From Alphaproteobacteria bacterium (GTDB taxonomy: Bacteria > Pseudomonadota > Alphaproteobacteria > Caulobacterales > Parvularculaceae): 64,000 bases of DNA. Positions 36,102 to 44,936 of this stretch are shown here, piece by piece. The stretch's first letter is position 1; each line of letters starts with the position of its first letter. The notes beneath the pieces were generated by a model that was not told where the DNA came from, ran no database searches, and saw only the letters and a list, made by a program, of their open reading frames with translations. The DNA lies in contig WGLT01000018.1 of NCBI GenBank assembly GCA_016125425.1, positions 1 to 64,000 of the forward strand. Reading direction: 5' to 3'. Position numbers and translations under genes: made by a program.

Positions 36102-36318
36102 AACGTATCCCGCGAAATATAAGTGTAACTAATAAATTCACCGCGTGCGCCGCGCAAGCTTTGTGCGCCGCAGTATAAATACAAGCAATTATGGGGGTTT
36201 CCGGTAAACTGCATGGTTTTATTTTTTCGCGTCTGCTCTTGAAAAAATCAGTCAACCTTATATTCTTTGCGTGAAGAGCCTGCTGACACCGAGGCTGACA
36301 CAGAGATTGAGGTCGTTG

Positions 36319-36519
36319 ATGTCGGATCTTTGCACGCGCGATGGGGCGTCGCGGCTGGCGGCGCAAATCAAGGAGTTCTGGAGGAAACGCGGCTTCGACG
36401 TGGACGTTGAAACCCGCGACGAAGGTTTTGTCTCGACGATGCGCTCGGCGCGCACCGATCTTCGAAGCGACATGGTCAACGGCATGCCGCGCCGGATGCG
36501 GCCGATCGAGGCGAACTAG
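36319..36519 (+). CDS. small conserved-looking protein, unknown
   Basis: A 66-residue basic protein: RLAAQIKEFWRKRGFDVDVE followed by STMRSARTDLRSDMVNGMPR. The combination of an EFWRKRGF helix and a C-terminal RSDMVNGMP is a pattern I recognise from short alphaproteobacterial proteins of unknown function. TTGAGG lies 6 bases upstream of the ATG at 36319; a GTG at 36271 would add 16 residues. It ends three bases before the convergent gph stop. The AT-rich region upstream, shared with the XRE gene, may hold both promoters. Confidence 0.6.
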   Translation: MSDLCTRDGASRLAAQIKEFWRKRGFDVDVETRDEGFVSTMRSARTDLRSDMVNGMPRRMRPIEAN

Positions 36520-36521
36520 AC

Positions 36522-37193
36522 TCAATCGAGCGCATCATAGACGAGCGCCGGCAGCGACCGGTACTCGTCGAAACTCGCATAGGCCTCGCCCATCAGGAGG
36601 CGGGGCCCGTACCCGAAACTGGCGACGAGACAAGGCAAACCGGCGGCTTCGGCGGCCTTGATGTCGATGTCGCTGTCCCCGATGAACACGCCCTCGCGCG
36701 CGCCGGCGAGCTCCAGGCAGCGTCTCACCGGCTTGGGGTCCGGCTTGGCCTTGTCCGTCGTGTCCATGCCGACGACGGCTTCGAACAGGCTTTCGATCCG
36801 CAGCGCCTGAAGCAGGAGCCGGGAGGGCTCTTCGCGCTTATTGGTGCAGATCGCCACTTTCGCGCCGTCTTCTTTCAGCCGCCCGATCGCCTCAATCGCG
36901 TCGGGAAACGGCCGTGAATGTTCGGCGATATTCGCATAGTAATGTTCGAGAAAGAGCTGGAGATGGCGGTCCATGGCGTCGTCGTCCGGCTGTCGGCCAT
37001 GGGCTTCAAAGCCGCGCCGGAGCATGGCGCGCGCGCCGTGTCCGACGAGATGACGAACCTCGGCGAGCGGGATCGGCTCGAGCCCTTCGCGCAGGAGGAC
37101 GTGGTTCATGGCGGCCGCGAGATCGCCCGCGGTGTCTATCAGCGTGCCGTCGAGATCGAAAATCACAGCGACGCCTTTGAGATTATCGCGCAT
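36522..37193 (-). CDS. gph: phosphoglycolate phosphatase, HAD family
   Basis: A 223-residue HAD phosphatase with motif I FDLDGTLIDTAGD, a helical cap (LVGHGARAMLRRGF), motif II ICTNKREEPS, motif III Lys in TDKAKPDPKPV and motif IV FIGDSDIDIKAAEAAG. Cap sequence and length match Gph, which removes phosphate from 2-phosphoglycolate formed in DNA repair. It is divergent from glmU, 118 bases away. Substrate assignment within HAD phosphatases is by similarity only. Confidence 0.9.
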   Translation of the reverse strand: MRDNLKGVAVIFDLDGTLIDTAGDLAAAMNHVLLREGLEPIPLAEVRHLVGHGARAMLRRGFEAHGRQPDDDAMDRHLQLFLEHYYANIAEHSRPFPDAIEAIGRLKEDGAKVAICTNKREEPSRLLLQALRIESLFEAVVGMDTTDKAKPDPKPVRRCLELAGAREGVFIGDSDIDIKAAEAAGLPCLVASFGYGPRLLMGEAYASFDEYRSLPALVYDALD

Positions 37194-37311
37194 TTACTTC
37201 TCCGCCCTTTCAAGACAACAAGACGCGCGGGGCGCGCCGCGGCGCGAATCCGCTTATCCGCCCGTCTAACCCTGCGGGACGCTGTTGGCGAGCGCTAAGG
37301 GAAAAAGAACT

Positions 37312-38661
37312 ATGGACAATACTGCGATCGCGGCGGTGATTCTGGCGGCCGGCCAGGGCGTCAGGATGAAATCGGACCTCCCGAAAGTGCTCCACCCCGT
37401 CGGGGCCAAGCCGATGCTCGCTCACGTGATCGACGCGGCGGCCGCGCTCGATCCCCGACGGCTTGCGATCGTCGTCGGCGATCAGGCGCCGCAAGTGCGC
37501 GAAGCGGCGACGGCGCTGCGTCCGGACGCGCAGATCGCCGTCCAGGCCCCGCCGCGCGGCACGGGCGACGCGGTCGCCAAAGCGACGCCGGCGCTCGAAG
37601 GCTTCGACGGCGTCGTTCTCATTCTCTACGCCGATACGCCGCTGATCGAACCGCAGACCTTGCGCGGACTCGTCAAAGCCGCGCATGGGCGCGCGGGCGC
37701 CGTGCTCGGCTTTCGCGCCGCCGATCCCGGCGGCTACGGGCGGCTCGTGCTCGACAAGGCGGGCGGCCTTGAGCGCATCGTCGAAGCCAAGGACGCTTCT
37801 CCGCAAGAACTCGCGATTGATCTCTGCAATTCCGGCGTGATGGCGGTCGAGGCGGCGTTTCTGCGTTCGGCGTTGCCGCGGCTCGCGCCGAACAACGCCA
37901 AGAACGAATATTATCTGACCGACATTATCGCTATGGCGCGCGGCGAAGGACAGGGCTTCGCCGTCGCGTTCGGCGATGAAGACGAAGTGCTCGGCGTCAA
38001 TTCGCGTATCGAACTCTCCGCCGCCGAACAGATCTTTCAGGAACGGCGCCGCATTCTCGCCATGGCCGACGGCGCGACGCTCATTGATCCGTCGACGGTC
38101 TATTTCTCCCATGACACGCAGATCGGCCGCGACGTCGTCGTCGAGCCGAATGTCTGGTTCGGGCCAGGCGTTTCGATCGCCGACGGCGCGCGCATCCGGG
38201 CGTTTTCGCATCTCGAAGGCGCGCGCGTCGGGCCGGGCGCGCAGGTCGGGCCTTTCGCAAGGCTGCGGCCGGGCGCCGAGCTTCAGACAGGCGCGCGCGT
38301 CGGCAATTTCGTCGAGGTCAAGGCCGCGACGATCGGCGAAGGCGCCAAGGTCAATCATCTCGCCTATATAGGCGACGCCGGCGTCGGCGCCCGCGCCAAT
38401 ATCGGAGCCGGCGCGATCACCTGCAATTATGACGGTTTCGGAAAGCATCGAACGGAAATCGGCGCTGACGCGTTTATCGGCTCGAACGCCGCGCTCGTCG
38501 CGCCGGTCAGCATCGGCAAAGGCGCCTATGTCGGCTCCGGCTCGGTCGTCACGCGCAATGTCGAAGACGACGCGCTCGCCGTCGCGCGCGGCCGTCAAAA
38601 AGACATTCCCGGCTGGGCCGCGCGCTTCCGAAAGGCGCATGAGGGGAAGAGGCAGGAGTGA
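37312..38661 (+). CDS. glmU: bifunctional UDP-GlcNAc pyrophosphorylase / glucosamine-1-phosphate acetyltransferase
   Basis: A 449-residue GlmU making UDP-GlcNAc for peptidoglycan and lipid A. The N-terminal uridyltransferase has VILAAGQGVRMKSDLPKVLH and YADTPLI; the C-terminal half is a left-handed beta helix (hexapeptide repeats such as VGPGAQVGPFARLRPGAEL) with the acetyltransferase active-site region NHLAYIGDAGVG and NYDGFGKHRTEIG. The ATG at 37312 follows AAGGGAAAAAGA. rpiA follows after 10 bases, so the two are likely one transcript. Confidence 0.97.
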   Translation: MDNTAIAAVILAAGQGVRMKSDLPKVLHPVGAKPMLAHVIDAAAALDPRRLAIVVGDQAPQVREAATALRPDAQIAVQAPPRGTGDAVAKATPALEGFDGVVLILYADTPLIEPQTLRGLVKAAHGRAGAVLGFRAADPGGYGRLVLDKAGGLERIVEAKDASPQELAIDLCNSGVMAVEAAFLRSALPRLAPNNAKNEYYLTDIIAMARGEGQGFAVAFGDEDEVLGVNSRIELSAAEQIFQERRRILAMADGATLIDPSTVYFSHDTQIGRDVVVEPNVWFGPGVSIADGARIRAFSHLEGARVGPGAQVGPFARLRPGAELQTGARVGNFVEVKAATIGEGAKVNHLAYIGDAGVGARANIGAGAITCNYDGFGKHRTEIGADAFIGSNAALVAPVSIGKGAYVGSGSVVTRNVEDDALAVARGRQKDIPGWAARFRKAHEGKRQE

Positions 38662-38671
38662 ACGGAAAGAA

Positions 38672-39370
38672 ATGACCCCGGATGATTGCAAGCGCCGCGC
38701 CGCCGAAGAAGCGATCGAACTGGTTCGCGACGGCATGACTTTGGGGCTTGGCACCGGCTCGACCGCGGCGCATTTCATAAAACTTCTCGGCGAGCGGATG
38801 CGCGCCGGCCTGCGCGTGCGCGGCGTTCCGACCTCCGAGGATACGCGCCGGCGCGCGGCGGAAGCGGGCGTGCCGCTGATCGACGCGGATGAAACGACGG
38901 TGATCGATCTCGCCGTCGACGGAACCGACGAAACTGATTCGCGGCTCAATCTCATCAAAGGCGGCGGCGGGGCGCTCCTGCGCGAGAAGATTGTCGCCGC
39001 CGCGGCGCGGCGCTTCGTCGTGATCGCCGACGCCTCGAAGAAAGTGGCCGCGCTCGGCGCGTTTCCGCTCCCCGTCGAAATCGACCGCTTCGCCTTCGGC
39101 CTGACCGTGCGGCGAATCCGCGAGACGCTCGCCGCGGCGGGGCTCAAAGCCGAGGTCAGCCTGAGAAAAGGCCGCGACGGCGCGGCGTTCTTGTCCGACG
39201 GCGGGAATTTCATCCTTGATTGCCGCGCCGGGCTTATCGCCGAGCCGGCCGCGCTCGATTCGGCTTTGCATGCGATTCCAGGCGTTGTTGAAACCGGCCT
39301 TTTCATCGGACTCGCCGATCTTGTGATCCTCGCCGGCCCGGACGGGGTCGAGACGCTGACATCACGATAA
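38672..39370 (+). CDS. rpiA: ribose-5-phosphate isomerase A
   Basis: A 232-residue RpiA interconverting ribose 5-phosphate and ribulose 5-phosphate. Signatures: LGLGTGSTAAHFIKLL near residue 27, VDGTDETDSRLNLIKGGGGALLRE (key residues in VDGTDE and KGGGGAL), and FILDCRAG. It starts 10 bases after glmU with GGAAAG upstream. The ATG at 38672 gives a normal-length protein; the open frame extending back into glmU is ignored. Confidence 0.96.
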   Translation: MTPDDCKRRAAEEAIELVRDGMTLGLGTGSTAAHFIKLLGERMRAGLRVRGVPTSEDTRRRAAEAGVPLIDADETTVIDLAVDGTDETDSRLNLIKGGGGALLREKIVAAAARRFVVIADASKKVAALGAFPLPVEIDRFAFGLTVRRIRETLAAAGLKAEVSLRKGRDGAAFLSDGGNFILDCRAGLIAEPAALDSALHAIPGVVETGLFIGLADLVILAGPDGVETLTSR

Positions 39371-39426
39371 TGCGCGCCGGCGAAGACGCCTTGGCGTCCA
39401 AGTCGTCCGGGCGCTAGGCTGGCGGC

Positions 39427-39960
39427 ATGTCGACGGACGACCATCCAGCGCCCGCCTCGCGATATGAGGAGCTCAAACGCGCCATCAGCGATTACGGCGA
39501 GGCGGCGTTTCAGAATCTGCTGCGCGCGCGCGCGCTCGGCGAGGCGGTGATCGCCGGCTTTCCCGCCTATATGGGCTGCGACAGCGCCTGCGTGTCGGGC
39601 GTGCCGCCTGAAGGCGCGTTCGACCCGCGCCGCGACTATGGCGAGGAAGCGTTCAGTTTTCACGGGCGGCAAGTGATTGCACTCGAACCGGTGCGTTTCG
39701 GCGTGTCGCTCATTGTCGGCAATGTCGAGGACAAGGGCGCGCTCTGGCTGAGAACCGCCGTTTCGGCGGAGGTCGCCGGCGAGGCGTTCGACGTATTTGT
39801 CGGCGCGCAGCCGATGATCCGCACGCCGCTCGAATTCGCCGGCGCGCTCGACCCGATCCATGAGGCGATCTATCGCGAATTCCTCAATGCTTTCCAGATC
39901 GAAGTCATGGAGTTCCAGGATGTTCGCTTTCGTACCGGAATCGGATTTCTCCCGAGCTGA
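39427..39960 (+). CDS. hypothetical protein between rpiA and gor
   Basis: A 177-residue soluble, acidic protein that I do not recognise. It has an N-terminal helix (ASRYEELKRAISDYGEAAF), a Cys-containing segment (YMGCDSACVSGVPPEG) and a mixed alpha/beta remainder including VRFGVSLIVGNVEDKGALWL and a C-terminal EFQDVRFRTGIGFLP. No signal peptide or metal motif beyond two Cys. It lies 57 bases after rpiA and 42 bases before gor on the same strand, and coding bias agrees with its neighbours, so it is probably real and co-transcribed. Confidence 0.65.
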   Translation: MSTDDHPAPASRYEELKRAISDYGEAAFQNLLRARALGEAVIAGFPAYMGCDSACVSGVPPEGAFDPRRDYGEEAFSFHGRQVIALEPVRFGVSLIVGNVEDKGALWLRTAVSAEVAGEAFDVFVGAQPMIRTPLEFAGALDPIHEAIYREFLNAFQIEVMEFQDVRFRTGIGFLPS

Positions 39961-40002
39961 GTCGCTCCGATCGCGTAACGCCGCTGTATGAAAGGCCGCT
40001 CC

Positions 40003-41376
40003 ATGCCGAGCTATGACTACGACCTGTTCACCATCGGCGCCGGCTCCGGCGGCGTGCGCGCCTCGCGGCTCGCGGCGATGTATGGCGCGCGCGTCGGCGT
40101 CGCGGAGGAATATCGCGTCGGCGGCACATGCGTCATCCGCGGCTGCGTGCCGAAAAAGCTCCTCGTCTACGCATCCGAGTTCGGCCACGCCTTCGAAGAG
40201 GCGAAGGGCTATGGCTGGACGGCGGGCGAGGTCGAATTCGACTGGCCGCGGCTTATCGCCAATAAGGACGATGAGATCGACCGCCTCAACGGCATCTATA
40301 TCCGCAATCTGAAAAACGCCGGCGCGGATATCTTCGACACGCGCGCCGTGCTGAAGGACGCGCACACCGTTCATCTCGTAAAGGAAGGACGCGACGTCAC
40401 CGCCGATAAAATCCTGATCGCGACCGGCGGCGCGCCATGGGTCGATGAGACCGTGCCCGGCGGCTCGCTCGCGATCACGTCGAACGAAGCCTTCCATCTC
40501 GAAAAGCTGCCGAGGCATGTGGTGATCGCCGGCGGCGGCTATATCGCGGTCGAGTTCGCCTGCATCTTCCGGGGGCTCGGCTGCGAGGTCTGCCTTGTTT
40601 ATCGCGGCGAAGACATTCTCCGCTATTTCGATCGCGATATTTCGGTTGCGGTTCATCGCGGTCTGCAGCGGCTCGGCGTGCGCGTCATTACGCAGGCGGT
40701 CTTTGAGAAGATCGAAGCGCTCGACGGCGATAACAAGCGCGTGCGTTTGTCGACAGGCGTATCGATCGATTGCGATCTCGTTTTCTGGGCGGTGGGACGA
40801 AAGCCGGCGACCCGCGGCATGGGGCTCGAAGAGGCGGGCGTCGAATTGACCGACAAAGGCGCGATCAAGGTGAATGAGTGGTCGCAGAGCTCCGTCGAGA
40901 ATATTTACGCGGTGGGCGACGTCACCGACCGCGTCAATCTGACGCCCGTCGCCATCCGCGAAGGCGCGGCCTTCGCCGAGACCGTCTTCAACAACAAGCC
41001 GACGAAGATGGATTACGCCCTGATTCCGAGCGCCGTTTTCTCGCAGCCGCCTGTCGGCTCTGTCGGCCTTCCCGAACATGAGGCGCGGCGCGCCTTCAAA
41101 CATATCGACATCTACAAGACGGATTTCCGCCCGATGAAGAACACGCTCTCGGGCAGCGAACACCGGACGATGATGAAGCTTGTCGTCGACGCGGATACGG
41201 ACAGGGTTCTCGGCTGCCATATTGTCGGCGAAGGCGCGCCCGAAATGATCCAGTGTCTCGCCATCGCGCTGAGGGCCGGCGCGACGAAGCGCGATTTCGA
41301 CGAAACATGCGCGCTGCATCCGACCTCCGCGGAGGAGCTCGTCACCATGCGCGAGAAATTCGTTCCGAAAATGTGA
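40003..41376 (+). CDS. gor: glutathione-disulfide reductase
   Basis: A 457-residue pyridine-nucleotide disulfide reductase. FAD motif FTIGAGSGGVRASRLAA, redox Cys pair in GGTCVIRGCVPKK, NADPH-binding VIAGGGYIAVEFACIF, FAD motif YAVGDVTDRVNLTPVAI, and the C-terminal catalytic His in CALHPTSAEELVT. These match glutathione rather than lipoamide or mercuric reductases. It regenerates GSH from GSSG with NADPH. The ATG at 40003 has AAAGG at 8 bases; an ATG at 39988 would add five residues. Confidence 0.94.
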   Translation: MPSYDYDLFTIGAGSGGVRASRLAAMYGARVGVAEEYRVGGTCVIRGCVPKKLLVYASEFGHAFEEAKGYGWTAGEVEFDWPRLIANKDDEIDRLNGIYIRNLKNAGADIFDTRAVLKDAHTVHLVKEGRDVTADKILIATGGAPWVDETVPGGSLAITSNEAFHLEKLPRHVVIAGGGYIAVEFACIFRGLGCEVCLVYRGEDILRYFDRDISVAVHRGLQRLGVRVITQAVFEKIEALDGDNKRVRLSTGVSIDCDLVFWAVGRKPATRGMGLEEAGVELTDKGAIKVNEWSQSSVENIYAVGDVTDRVNLTPVAIREGAAFAETVFNNKPTKMDYALIPSAVFSQPPVGSVGLPEHEARRAFKHIDIYKTDFRPMKNTLSGSEHRTMMKLVVDADTDRVLGCHIVGEGAPEMIQCLAIALRAGATKRDFDETCALHPTSAEELVTMREKFVPKM

Positions 41377-41440
41377 CGGCGCGGTCTGCATGGCGTCCTT
41401 TCAATTCACGCTGATCGAAAGGTAAGAGCGCGCCTGCGCC

Positions 41441-41458
41441 GGTTGATAACTATCGAAC
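41441..41458. repeat. 18-bp near-palindrome, possible operator (copy 2)
   Basis: GGTTGATAACTATCGAAC shares the unbroken 14-mer GATAACTATCGAAC with the reverse complement of the palindrome at 14217-14234. It lies between the convergent ends of gor and dapD, 65 bases past the gor stop. A small GC hairpin (CCCC/GGGG followed by CTTT) comes directly after and could end gor transcription. Confidence 0.5.
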
Positions 41459-41531
41459 CCCCTGATTGGGGCTTTCGCGCAATTGGCGTCGCCTGAAAGG
41501 CGAGCCGCCTTTGTTCATGCGGGCCGATCGG

Positions 41532-41549
41532 GCGCAAAAAAATTTGCGC
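41532..41549. repeat. 7-bp inverted repeat around an A-run between gor and dapD
   Basis: GCGCAAA and TTTGCGC flank four A residues, in a stretch that repeats TTGCG-like words several times before the dapD stop. It could fold in RNA of either strand and may be part of the dapD transcript end, but no T-run follows it on the minus strand. Function unclear. Confidence 0.35.
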
Positions 41550-41603
41550 AAGCGGTCAGTTTCAACTTATCTGCGCGGAAATTTGCGACAATGTTTTCGC
41601 AAT

Positions 41604-42437
41604 TCAATCCCGCAAGAGCTCGTTCACGGAGGTTTTTGCGCGCGTCTTTTCATCGACGCGCTTGACGATGACTGCGCAATAAAGGCTGGGTCCGCCCTTC
41701 GCCGAGGGCAGGGCGCCTGGAACGACGACGGAATAGGGCGGCACCTCGCCATATGTGATTTCGCCCGTCGCACGGTCGACGATTTTGGTCGACTGGCCGA
41801 GATAAACGCCCATGGAAATGACAGAGCCTTCGCGCACGATGACGCCTTCGGCGACTTCCGAACGCGCGCCGATGAAACAATTGTCTTCGATGATCACGGG
41901 CGCGGCTTGCAAAGGCTCCAAAACGCCGCCGATGCCGACGCCGCCCGAGATGTGGCAGTTTCTGCCGATCTGCGCGCAGGAGCCGACAGTCGCCCAGGTG
42001 TCGACCATCGTCCCCTCGTCGACATAGGCGCCGATATTCACAAAGCTCGGCATCAATACGACTTTCGGGCCGATATAGGCGCCGCGCCGGACGGTCGCCG
42101 GCGGCACGACGCGAAAACCGCCGCGCGTGAAATCCTCCGCGCCGAGACTGATGAATTTCGAGGGCGCCTTGTCCCACCAGAAGCCCGCGCCGGGCCCGCC
42201 GGCGATCACATGGTTCGGATATAGGCGGAAGGACAGCAGCACGGCCTTTTTCAGCCATTGATGCACGCGCCAGTCCCGATCGCCCTTTTTCTCCGCGATG
42301 CGCGCCTTGCCGGAATCGAGCAGCGCGATCGCCTCGTTGACCGCGTCGCGCACGCCGTTCTTTGTCGTCGGGCCGATATTCTCCCGGTTGTCCCAGGCGT
42401 CGTCGATTACAAGGGCGAGGTCCTTATGGCTGGTCAT
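41604..42437 (-). CDS. dapD: 2,3,4,5-tetrahydropyridine-2,6-dicarboxylate N-succinyltransferase
   Basis: A 277-residue hexapeptide-repeat acyltransferase of the succinylase branch of lysine/diaminopimelate synthesis. N-terminal helical domain, then a left-handed beta helix with repeats such as [40 protein letters not shown] and the extended loop [15 protein letters not shown], all typical of DapD. Its start overlaps the stop of the nucleotidase gene as ATGA. lysC, the pathway entry enzyme, lies at the far end of this window and is not linked. Confidence 0.96.
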   Translation of the reverse strand: MTSHKDLALVIDDAWDNRENIGPTTKNGVRDAVNEAIALLDSGKARIAEKKGDRDWRVHQWLKKAVLLSFRLYPNHVIAGGPGAGFWWDKAPSKFISLGAEDFTRGGFRVVPPATVRRGAYIGPKVVLMPSFVNIGAYVDEGTMVDTWATVGSCAQIGRNCHISGGVGIGGVLEPLQAAPVIIEDNCFIGARSEVAEGVIVREGSVISMGVYLGQSTKIVDRATGEITYGEVPPYSVVVPGALPSAKGGPSLYCAVIVKRVDEKTRAKTSVNELLRD

Positions 42438-43171
42438 GCCTGTTCCTTAGCGTGTTGCGCGAACCCGGCTGCGGTTTCGCATCCCCTCAAAAATCCGGCG
42501 AGATCGTCCGTAATGTGATGAACGTAGTCGTAAGCCTCCCCGGGCCTGGCGGGACGCTTTTCATCCGGCTCATCGGCGATCCAGTCGGCCTGCGACGCGA
42601 CAAGCACGGTTGTCATTCCGAGCTCGAAGGCTTCTTTCAAATTATGTGCGATGTCCTCGAACATGGCGGCCCGCGACGGCGCGACCGCGTGGGCGGCGAG
42701 GAAGCGCTCGTAAGTTACGCGATGGGGCTTGGGCGTCCAGCCCGCTTCTTTGATGTCGAACACCTCGTCGAAGCAATGCGACAGGCCCAGCCGGCCCAAC
42801 ACATTCGCGGCGTGTTTGGCCGATCCGTTGGTGAAGACGAATTTGCGTCCGGGCAGGGCCTCGATCGCCGCGCAAAGCTCCGGCGCCGGGGCCACCGGCG
42901 TCAGATCGATGTCGTGGACGAAGGCCATGAAACGCTCGGGGCAGACATCGTGCTCGCGCATGAGGCCCGCCATGGTCGTGCCGTAGCGCACATAATAGTC
43001 CTTTTGCAGGCGGCGCGCCTCGTCGGGCCCGAGGCCCAGCTCCTCGCGGATGAAGGCCGCCATGCGCGAATCGATCTCGCGGAAGAGATTGCATGTCGCC
43101 GGGTAGAGCGTGTTGTCGAGGTCGAACACCCAGGCGTCGACATGGCGCAGATCGGGGCGGGGAGGCGTCAT
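42434..43171 (-). CDS. pyrimidine 5'-nucleotidase, HAD family
   Basis: A 245-residue HAD protein of the Sdt1/PPM1-like pyrimidine nucleotidase group: motif [17 protein letters not shown], motif [13 protein letters not shown], Lys in [13 protein letters not shown] and motif [27 protein letters not shown] in the cap is typical of this group, which dephosphorylates UMP/CMP or damaged pyrimidine nucleotides. Its coupling to dapD by ATGA overlap is conserved in alphaproteobacteria and useful for identification, though no metabolic link is known to me. Confidence 0.88.
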   Translation of the reverse strand: MTPPRPDLRHVDAWVFDLDNTLYPATCNLFREIDSRMAAFIREELGLGPDEARRLQKDYYVRYGTTMAGLMREHDVCPERFMAFVHDIDLTPVAPAPELCAAIEALPGRKFVFTNGSAKHAANVLGRLGLSHCFDEVFDIKEAGWTPKPHRVTYERFLAAHAVAPSRAAMFEDIAHNLKEAFELGMTTVLVASQADWIADEPDEKRPARPGEAYDYVHHITDDLAGFLRGCETAAGFAQHAKEQA

Positions 43172-43326
43172 CGAAAAGGTCCTGTCGGGGCGGGGGCCCC
43201 ATCGGCGGCTCGTTTTGAGGCCAAAGAGCAGATATAGTGCCCGCGGGCTAGGGAGGCGTTCAACTCATTGATCCTTGTCTGCCGCGCGCGCGGATCTCCG
43301 CGCCCATCCGCCGCGCCTAGGCGTTT

Positions 43327-43352
43327 GTAACTTCTGCGCGCGCCCGCGCGAA
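43327..43352 (+). promoter_or_regulatory. ECF-type promoter 1 (autoregulation of the sigma factor)
   Basis: GTAAC (43327-43331) and CGAA (43349-43352) are separated by exactly 17 bases, 20 bases before the sigma factor start codon. The same two elements with the same spacing occur before both bufferin precursor genes, so the sigma factor probably reads its own gene. Confidence 0.8.
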
Positions 43353-43371
43353 TACCGAACAGGAAGACCCC

Positions 43372-43908
43372 GTGAGGCCCGACGAAGAGCTGCTCAGGAC
43401 GTTGATGATTAACGGACTCGAAGGCGATTCGCCGTCCTATGAGGCGCTTTTGCGCGCGCTCGCGCCTGTTCTGCGCGCTTATTTCGGCCGCCGTCTCGCG
43501 AGCGCGGCGCAGGATGCGGACGACCTCGTGCAGGAATCCTTGCTCGCCATTCACACGCGCCGGTCGACCTATGATCGGGAAAGGCCGTTCCTGCCCTGGG
43601 TCTATGCGATCGCGCGCTACAAGCTGGTCGACTATTTCCGCCGTCGCGGCGCGGCCGCGCCCGCCGAGGCGCTCGACGAACGCCATGCCGCCGCGGGGTT
43701 CGAGGAAGCCGTCGCCGCGCGCATGGATGTCGCCAGGCTGCTCGACAGCCTGCCGGCCAAACAACGCGCCGCGATCGAGGCGATGAAGCTCCGGGGCGAA
43801 AGCGTTGCGGATGCGACGCTCTCGACCGGGCTTTCGGCGGCGCATGTGAAGGTCTCGGTTCATCGCGGCCTCAAATCGCTCGCCGCGCGTTTTCGCAAGG
43901 ACGGGTGA
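43372..43908 (+). CDS. sigF: ECF sigma factor, SigF type (NrsF-linked)
   Basis: A 178-residue ECF sigma factor: region 2 with DADDLVQESLLAIHTRRSTYD and WVYAIARYKLVDYFRR, a short linker, and region 4 (LPAKQRAAIEAMKLRGESV, AHVKVSVHRGLKSLAARF). It begins with GTG after AGGAAG. The adjacent anti-sigma of the NrsF/DUF1109 type and the target operons (MNIO enzymes, DUF2282, DUF2063, DoxX) are those of Caulobacter SigF, which responds to metal stress such as chromate and cadmium. The stop is directly followed by the nrsF ATG. The GTAAC-N17-CGAA motif upstream and at both target operons is the evidence for its regulon. Confidence 0.9.
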   Translation: MRPDEELLRTLMINGLEGDSPSYEALLRALAPVLRAYFGRRLASAAQDADDLVQESLLAIHTRRSTYDRERPFLPWVYAIARYKLVDYFRRRGAAAPAEALDERHAAAGFEEAVAARMDVARLLDSLPAKQRAAIEAMKLRGESVADATLSTGLSAAHVKVSVHRGLKSLAARFRKDG

Positions 43909-44550
43909 ATGGACACCGATCTTCTTATCCGCAAGCTTGCGAGCGATCTGAAGCCGGTTCCGCGCCGGTCGATGGCGGCGCGGCTCTGCATCGGCGCGGC
44001 CGCGGGCGCGAGCCTTGCCCTGGCCGGCGTCGCTCTTGTTCTGGGGTTGCGCCCCGATCTTGCGCGCGCCGTATTCGGCTTCACGTTCTGGATGAAATTG
44101 ATTTATGTCGCCTCGCTCGGCGCCGGCGGGCTGCTGGCCAGCGTTCATCTCGCGCGCCCCGAGGCGCGGCCGACCAGCCGATTCTGGCTGCTCGTCGTTC
44201 CAGTCTTCGTCCTCGCCGACATCGCGGCTTGGCAGTTTTATTTCACCGCGTCGTCGCTCTGGCCGAAGCTCATCCTTGGCGACAGCGCGCGCGTCTGTTC
44301 GACCTATATTTTCTTGATTTCGATCCCGGTCTTTGCGGGCTTGCTGGTCGCCTTCCGCCGCTTCGCGCCGACGCGGCTGCGGGCGGCCGGGGCGGCGGCC
44401 GGTCTCGCGGCGGGGGGAATCGCGGCGAGCGTCTATAGCCTCCATTGCCCGGAAGTCGGGGCGGCCTTCGTGCTCATCTGGTATTCGCTGGGGATTCTCG
44501 CCGCCGCGCTCGCAGGCGCTGTCCTCGGCCCCTTTGTGTTGCGCTGGTAA
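43909..44550 (+). CDS. nrsF: NrsF-type membrane anti-sigma factor (DUF1109)
   Basis: A 213-residue protein with a short cytoplasmic N-terminus (DTDLLIRKLASDLKPVPRRS, the expected sigma-binding part) and six predicted membrane helices. Two Cys at residues 130 (ARVCSTYIF) and 180 (SLHCPEVGAAF) face the positions of the two conserved Cys known to matter for metal sensing in Caulobacter NrsF; a third, Cys27, is N-terminal. It starts immediately after the sigma stop, so equimolar coupled translation is expected. Inferred action: holds SigF at the membrane until metal stress alters the Cys pair. Confidence 0.9.
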   Translation: MDTDLLIRKLASDLKPVPRRSMAARLCIGAAAGASLALAGVALVLGLRPDLARAVFGFTFWMKLIYVASLGAGGLLASVHLARPEARPTSRFWLLVVPVFVLADIAAWQFYFTASSLWPKLILGDSARVCSTYIFLISIPVFAGLLVAFRRFAPTRLRAAGAAAGLAAGGIAASVYSLHCPEVGAAFVLIWYSLGILAAALAGAVLGPFVLRW

Positions 44551-44565
44551 CAACCGCGTGAGCGC

Positions 44566-44591
44566 GTAACCGCCCGCGCCGCCGCAGCGAA
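44566..44591 (+). promoter_or_regulatory. ECF-type promoter 2 (bufA2 operon)
   Basis: GTAAC (44566-44570), 17 bases, CGAA (44588-44591), lying 47 bases before the bufA2 ATG and just past the nrsF stop. The -35 element is extended to CGCGTAACCG, shared with promoter 3. Confidence 0.85.
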
Positions 44592-44638
44592 AAACGACTC
44601 GCCAATCCGGCTCAACCATCAGGGTGGAGGATATCCGC

Positions 44639-44929
44639 ATGATTACGCTGAAGACCGGCGCGACGCTCGCGTCCGCCGTCGCCATCTACGCTCTTGCGTC
44701 CGCGGCCAGCGCCGCGCCGGCGCCCGCCGGCTCGACCGGCGGCGCGCTCGGCGCCGCGGACACGGTCCATTGTTATGGAATCAATTCCTGCAAGGGCCAG
44801 GCGGACTGCAAGACGACTGCGAATGACTGCAAAGGCCAGAATTCGTGCAAAGGTCGCGGCTTCAAGGCGACGAAAGCCAGCCAATGTTTTGAAAGAGGCG
44901 GCGTTATCGGCGATTTGTCGGCGAGCTAG
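44639..44929 (+). CDS. bufA2: bufferin precursor, BufA2 family
   Basis: A 96-residue secreted Cys-rich peptide. Residues 1-26 form a signal peptide (ALASAASAA before the mature part), then a Gly/Ala linker and a core with six Cys at 45, 51, 57, 64, 70 and 83 ([32 protein letters not shown]). This is the BufA2 pattern of bufferin-type metallophores: ribosomal peptides whose Cys are converted by the partner MNIO enzyme into heterocycles that bind copper or other metals in the periplasm. GGAGG stands 8 bases upstream of the ATG. The modifying enzyme and partner follow after a strong hairpin. The metal bound here is not deducible. Confidence 0.88.
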   Translation: MITLKTGATLASAVAIYALASAASAAPAPAGSTGGALGAADTVHCYGINSCKGQADCKTTANDCKGQNSCKGRGFKATKASQCFERGGVIGDLSAS

Positions 44930-44936
44930 CCGAAAT

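Noticed and set aside
35445-36519. Prophage remnant around the XRE/S24-like gene
   Set aside because: No integrase, structural, lysis or replication genes are adjacent, and flanking genes are housekeeping.
37210-41391. A 1393-codon minus-strand open frame
   Set aside because: It runs antisense to glmU, rpiA, the hypothetical gene and gor, all clearly supported. Long antisense frames are common in GC-rich DNA with biased third positions, and the translation is Arg/Asp/His rich without any domain.
43168-44685. A 505-codon minus-strand open frame
   Set aside because: Antisense to sigF and nrsF, whose motifs and promoter are convincing.
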